13,703 nucleotides of DNA, from contig UZAN01056323.1 of the NCBI GenBank assembly GCA_900618425.1, forward strand, positions 1 to 13,703, in the 5' to 3' direction. Made by a program: the position numbers and the translations under genes. Positions 9,581-13,703 of the stretch are shown one piece after another. The stretch is from Echinostoma caproni (Eukaryota > Platyhelminthes > Trematoda > Plagiorchiida > Echinostomatidae). Each line of letters begins with the position of its first letter. Position 1 is the stretch's first letter. The notes below the pieces were generated by a model that saw only the letters and a program-made list of their open reading frames with translations, ran no database searches and was not told where the DNA came from.

Positions 9581-10863
9581 AGATGAAATAAGCCAAAGGT
9601 TGTTCTTTTGTGATATGCTCAAAAGCAAACTAACGAAAAAGCCTTCTCCGTTGATCTATGTTTATTGCGTGCACAATTGTATACACAAAATTACTGAAAA
9701 TCAAACCTTACGCCGGGTTGCGCACACATTGTTCAATGGACTATTTTCACATAATTCGTGGAACGAGAAGAAACGGAACCGCATTGAACACGTTTATTTA
9801 TCCAAAAGTTGGTTTCATAAGATCTCAGAGGTATAGGTTGTTGACCCTAATACCGGAGACCGTTGACTAATATTTTTGATGAACTGACACCATTGATTCT
9901 GTCATCCAGCTTTTTCTCGTTTTGCAGTATTCTAAAATTGGCCGTCCCTGGGTGCAATGATAAAACGTTAGTTCTCTGGGGCAATTGAGGTGCCAATCCT
10001 CCGCTATTTAGCAGACTAAGGTATGAACTGAAAATGCGAAATTAAGATGGCCAACTGAAAGGGACTTCGTTGGGTAGTTTAACCCTGTTGTGTATCAACT
10101 CACCATACGCCTGTCATGTACGAGTTCGAAATAAAAACACTTCAATAAATTATCATACACTTCAGTGGATTAAACTAATATGAATAAATACTCGACGAGG
10201 ACCTCTATCGAACGCTTCCAGAGGAATGAAGTACGGATTCAAGATTACATCCTCCTTTTATTGATGCCACCCGCATTATCTCATTGTTACATTGCAAGCT
10301 GGAATACTTCAACTACCAGGTCATACATTCATGATGGTTAGCACAAAGTGAAGACACAAAAATTTCAAAACCCACAGATAATATTAACGATGCCTCCGTC
10401 TCTGTTTGTCTGCAATACGTCCCACGTTTTACTTTAAAACAAAATTGCCGAACCCCCTACATTCTGCGGAATAGCTGTTCCATTAAATTTCCGATTATCG
10501 GTGTCGGTAAATGTGTATATGTACCTTTTCCCCTAAAGTAAATACTCATTTATTACCAAACAGGTTTTAGTAACTAGCCTGAACTTGCTTTTAACGTGAT
10601 ATCATCTCCAAATCTGACTCTATCGAATAGCTCGAAGTTTCCCTGCCACATAAACTACTTTGGTTTAACCATACTGAGAACACTTACATCAGGGAACGAA
10701 CGTTATCGTTCTAAGCTGTCAGACTTGAAAAGCTCCCCCTTCTCCCAAACTTAATTCGTAAATTTTTGACATTGCATTCTATCACACTGGTGGTACTGTT
10801 CTTCGGTATTTTTCATCTGTCTATCATAGAAGGACTTTAATCTCTTTTCCAGATCCCTCAATT

Positions 10864-10884
10864 TTGTCACGGTTGCCGTGACAA
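10864..10884. repeat. Perfect 9-bp inverted repeat with 3-nt loop
   Basis: TTGTCACGG (10864-10872) and CCGTGACAA (10876-10884) are exact complements around TTG. A 9-bp GC-containing stem with so small a loop stands out in this AT-rich region. No transposon or RNA gene around it explains it. Confidence 0.8.
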
Positions 10885-11224
10885 GACCGTTTTCACTGAA
10901 TTCATTGTGTGCAAGCCTTCTGATTCATGCGATAGATCTATCCGTCATACATTGACCAATGAGTTACATTGCCGGCATACGCATCTCAATAAATCTCTGT
11001 GATTGGAGTACGCATTGCATATTTTGGATTCTCCGCTCACGTATCACCATGTATCGAAATAACATCATGCTTTATTTTGCTCGCACCCTAGTGAATGGAG
11101 CACAAATTATCTTGGAAAATTATCCATCGCATAAGGTTTTTCCACCACATCCATCCGTTTCTCATTTAGTAAAACTGTATTCATATTTATTCCACAGTTA
11201 CGTGTGAGTGGTGGTGTGCGATCA

Positions 11225-11281
11225 TTCCGGAGTTGAAAACCGGAACGAGATGGCGGATATTGTATTGTATTGTAGTGTATT
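11225..11281 (+). repeat. Hairpin followed by a TATTG-type repeat
   Basis: TTCCGG (11225-11230) pairs with CCGGAA (11240-11245) around a 9-nt loop. A run of ATTGT units follows at 11259-11281, ending in a variant unit. Stem, short spacer, then microsatellite is the same layout as the end of the PLE, so this may be the 3' end of another retroelement copy. The bases beside the stem (GATCA before, CGAGA after) only loosely resemble a hammerhead core, and no stem III partner was found. Confidence 0.4.
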
Positions 11282-12105
11282 CAAACTTTAGCGAGTTTTA
11301 TACAGGCTATCATTACTACCGATGGGCTCTGACAATCGCAGATCTCGAGTTAATTGTTTCCGACTGTATAGTTGACTAGAAGAGCCGATAACAATGCTTG
11401 AAATCAAAGCCTGAAGAATGTTCAGTTCAAATAACTGCCTTCTGATATAGTTTTTCTACCATTAAGGTGATCATTTTAGTGGATTATATTTCTCCCCCCA
11501 CGATCCACTGCATATCAACCATTGATTTTGGCTTGGACTGAGTATCCCAGTTGCAGTTTAACTGTAAACGGAACCAAATATTTATTTATTTTATTTTTTT
11601 GAGCAGCCATTCTAGATCACTTTGATTATATGGTGCACACTCGGATCGCATGCCTCACAAAGTTTTAGATGTAGTACTTAGAAACATTTCCTTCCAGATC
11701 CCAATTTTGTGTCTAACGGATAAACCTATTCTAATAAGCTTCAAGTAGATCCAGTGGTACAGAATCCATCATCATCTCGTCGGCTAAGATGAAGACTGAA
11801 ACTGCGAGGCCTTTAACGAGGTCGTTTATCAACAGTATAATATCACATACTTAAAAGTGATATCTGCGCCACACACTAGATATTTCACCTTTGATGAACA
11901 AGAGTTCTCCCACAATACAGTATGGCCCTATCGGTAAATCCAACTTCCATCCGTCTGAGAAGAGGTACGAGAGGGCTAAATCCATTGAGTTTTGCTAACA
12001 GAAGCCGGCCATTTAGGGGACGGAACACATTCTCTGTCACATGTTCAGGCGCTCTTCAAACGAAATCCATCACACTCTCCGATCTTGTTTGTATGGAACA
12101 GCGAG
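11282..12105. other. Spacer, no supported gene
   Basis: No gene recognised. There is a TTTA/T-rich tract at 11579-11600. A 64-codon plus frame at 11922-12116 lies in a slightly GC-richer patch and runs into the first copy of the 125-bp repeat. Its content is arginine- and serine-rich and matches nothing I know. Confidence 0.5.
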
Positions 12106-12229
12106 TAGGAAAATGAGCAAAAGCAGTCAACCAAGGTGAGACAGTGGGCATACTTGCATCTGGTACTTTTCAAATTGTATGGCTTAGTGGACCGTAAGAA
12201 AACACTGTGGAACCTGCAGAATATTAGAA
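12106..12229. repeat. Copy 1 of a diverged ~125-bp direct repeat
   Basis: Aligns with 13021-13145 over its full length with about three small indels, at roughly 70% identity by eye. Shared words include CAAAAGCAGT, GAGACAGTGG, CTTTTCAAA and GGAACCT. Read on the minus strand, one frame stays open through this copy (about 60 codons) and shares a pattern with the other copy (R-F-H at the start, an H-C-L-I/T motif and C-F later), so the repeat may derive from coding sequence of a mobile element. The family is not identified. Confidence 0.8.
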
Positions 12230-13020
12230 TAATAACAAAGGGTCATCCCTCACGTTTTGTGCTACAACTTGTTAGTTATTCTTTTCGTACTATTCAGGAA
12301 ATCGAACAGTAATCGATTGTAATATTGACGTTAAGCTGACAAATTAGGTAATTTTATTTTTCATGTAGTTTAAAAGTTTTCGAGAACACATTCGTTTTTT
12401 TGCCATTCTTAGTAATCACCTATACCAAGGATTAGTTCTTGTACTGTTCAGTCACGTCATTGATCGAATGTAGAGACTGAAAATCACCAGCGACGTAAAA
12501 TGGGGACTGCTCAGGTTAGATGACGCCAACTACAATTCTGAAAGGAAATCAACTCCTGAACCGTGAAAAGACTCACGTTTTAAATGCATCTGCTAACATT
12601 GGACTATGACTCCTTCAATAGATATTTCAAATCAAACCAACAACTTTAACCACAGCCTTTTGTTCGCCGAGAACGTAAAGCAAAATCTGCTAACTAAAAA
12701 ATGGGTTAAACTAAAGTTATAACAACGCCAATGAACTCGCACTACTTTACAAGTTGTTTATTCCAAAGAATGTTTAATTAAGGCGCGGTGTGGAAATTAC
12801 GGAGACAAGGAGTAACTTTACCTATCTTTTTATCCAATTATAAAGACAACTGTTGTTAGGATACCGACTGACTAACCCTATCACAATTCTTTCTGCATTT
12901 TCGAAAGACATGGCTTTTATTCTTGCACAATAATCATTAGTTACTTAAACACAAGGTACATATCTGACCCAAAATGAACTTCGAAAAAGTGTTCGTGCAC
13001 AGACAGTTCACTTTGGGCGC
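12230..13020. other. AT-rich spacer between the two repeat copies
   Basis: No open frame of note, RNA gene or further repeat is visible. The 125-bp repeat lies on both sides in the same orientation. Confidence 0.55.
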
Positions 13021-13145
13021 AAGAGAAATGATCAAAAGCAGTAAACCTAGATGAGACAGTGGATATGAGTGCATCCGGACCTTTTCAAAGCACTTGGTTG
13101 AGTGGGACCCAAAACAGCATTATGGAACCTATAGAAGAATGGAAT
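13021..13145. repeat. Copy 2 of a diverged ~125-bp direct repeat
   Basis: Partner of 12106-12229, about 0.9 kb away in the same orientation. Its minus-strand frame matching copy 1 is interrupted by stops. It lies about 100 bp downstream (in the minus-strand sense) of the coding module at 13241-13501, and the minus strand between them is fairly open, so copy 2 and that module could be parts of one minus-strand element, with copy 1 a separate fragment. Confidence 0.8.
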
Positions 13146-13240
13146 TCGTGGATTTGAGCCGATATATCCATCAGTGAAATAGGTATGTAGTGTTCAATTG
13201 TTGCATCGCTTCACATTGTCCAGTCCGTCTCATCCGTGAC

Positions 13241-13501
13241 CTAAAATAATTCAAGTCCCTCAATCAGTCTCTGTGATCTGATTAGAGCATCTTCCGCAAA
13301 CTGCGCTAATTGGTATCCCTCAAACTCACGCAAAACGGTCGAATCACCAATTTGTAATGGTTTGATGCCCTGGTTGTAACCTGTCCGACAATCACCAGAT
13401 ATATGATGGGGTTCATTCGTCGATCGGTCGGATGGCTCATCTGCAAAACGCGACGTGATGCTTGCCCACCTAACCCGAGCGAGAACCCATTCATTGCTCA
13501 C
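13241..13501 (-). pseudogene. Unidentified repeat-borne coding module, minus-strand copy
   Basis: An 86-codon frame is open from 13501 to a stop at 13241-13243. The gene is not recognised. The C-terminal half carries a compact pattern: G-I-K-P-L-Q-I-G-D-S-T-V, then E-G-Y-Q-L-A-Q-F-A-E-D-A-L-I-R-S. The second block resembles an amphipathic helix. The same pattern occurs on the opposite strand at the right end of the window, so this is a repeated coding segment and not just a chance open frame. No start codon can be assigned with confidence: the ATG at 13499-13501 opens the frame, but the region matched in the other copy begins further in. It is classed as a pseudogene because it is a fragment near other decayed repeats, but it may be an intact domain or exon of a longer transposon protein. 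Confidence 0.5.
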
Positions 13502-13686
13502 AGCCGCCAGTTCATAGCATGCCCAATGAAGGTCGACTGTTCACATCATCACACGCGTGGAAAACAGGTGATAGTCAGAGCATTAAAAACAATAAAAACA
13601 CTACGATTCGGTTATACGACTGTCTAGTGTAAGGTTCAGGGAGTCCAAGTTACGCGGTTTGCGGAAGATGAATCGATCAGATCGCA
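13272..13686. repeat. Long imperfect inverted repeat formed by the two module copies
   Basis: The outer 60 nt of each arm (13272-13331 against the reverse complement of 13627-13686) match at 44 of 60 positions without gaps, including an exact 14-mer (13288-13301 with 13657-13670). The next 30 nt inward match at about 22 of 30, and weaker similarity continues to about 13420 on the left and 13540 on the right. The central 100 bp or so is unique. The copies are head-to-head, with their coding strands pointing outward. Confidence 0.85.
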
Positions 13687-13703
13687 TAGTGTCACACGGA
13701 ATT
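13540..13703 (+). pseudogene. Unidentified repeat-borne coding module, plus-strand copy (partial)
   Basis: In frame 2 this reads T-I-K-T-L-R-F-G-Y-T-T-V, then a TAG at 13625-13627, then, in the same frame, V-Q-G-V-Q-V-T-R-F-A-E-D-E-S-I-R-S, and runs off the window. Aligned without gaps to the minus-strand copy, 15 of 34 codons agree, including G, T-V, F-A-E-D and I-R-S. Similarity further upstream (about 13540-13590) is weaker. The in-frame stop means this copy is broken. The function is unknown; the likely source is a mobile element protein. Confidence 0.55.

Larger units (their letters stand above)
8811..11220. other. AT-rich spacer with scattered hairpins, no supported gene
   Basis: No supported gene. 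Two overlapping plus-strand frames at 9570-9836 and 9658-9870, and one at 10959-11207, are unremarkable in content. Small structures are the GGAT repeat at 9187-9220, the hairpin at 9542-9580, a 6-bp stem GGAGAC (8969) with GTCTCC (8995), and the strong inverted repeat at 10864-10884. Confidence 0.55.

Noticed and set aside
13403..13501. Upstream part of the plus-strand frame 13403-13627
   Set aside because: It is the antisense of the minus-strand module and only stays open as its shadow. The real plus-strand copy begins further right.

Overview
The window looks like eukaryotic, AT-rich, repeat-littered intergenic or intronic DNA. The best guess for the host is a flatworm, probably a digenean trematode and perhaps a schistosomatid. 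Reasons: no long open frames, dense stops in all frames, short microsatellites (ATT, AT, GGAT, TTTA, a TATTG-type pentamer), and a decayed Penelope-like retroelement of the type common in trematodes. The organism assignment is inference, because no single-copy host gene can be recognised. I see no rRNA, convincing tRNA, CRISPR array or prokaryotic operon.

The best-supported content is a 5'-truncated, broken Penelope-like element (PLE) on the + strand at about 4530-5836. In order it holds a decayed C-terminal piece of reverse transcriptase (RT), a better preserved RT-to-endonuclease connector in a second frame, and a well-preserved GIY-YIG endonuclease domain in a third frame. A non-coding tail follows, with a CA-rich tract, a degenerate hammerhead-ribozyme-like core (5741-5803) and an (ATT)n tract at the 3' end. 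At least two frameshifts and an in-frame stop make it non-autonomous.

Region by region: 1-3790 is AT-rich spacer with only small imperfect repeats. About 3790-4015 is a GC-richer segment containing an NNN assembly gap flanked by the same 10-mer on both sides. 4016-4504 is very AT-rich spacer ending in a run of ten G. 4530-5836 is the PLE. 5837-12105 is mostly featureless apart from short hairpins and microsatellites. The right end, 12106-13703, is the second interesting region. It holds two diverged direct copies of a ~125-bp sequence (12106-12229 and 13021-13145), and two head-to-head copies of an unidentified protein-coding module (minus strand 13241-13501, plus strand about 13540 to the window end). 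These face away from each other and still align as protein across 34 codons without a gap.

No working cellular pathway can be read from this window. The repeats are best seen as remnants of mobile elements. The two things most worth following up are the hammerhead-like core in the PLE tail and the unidentified inverted coding module at the right edge.
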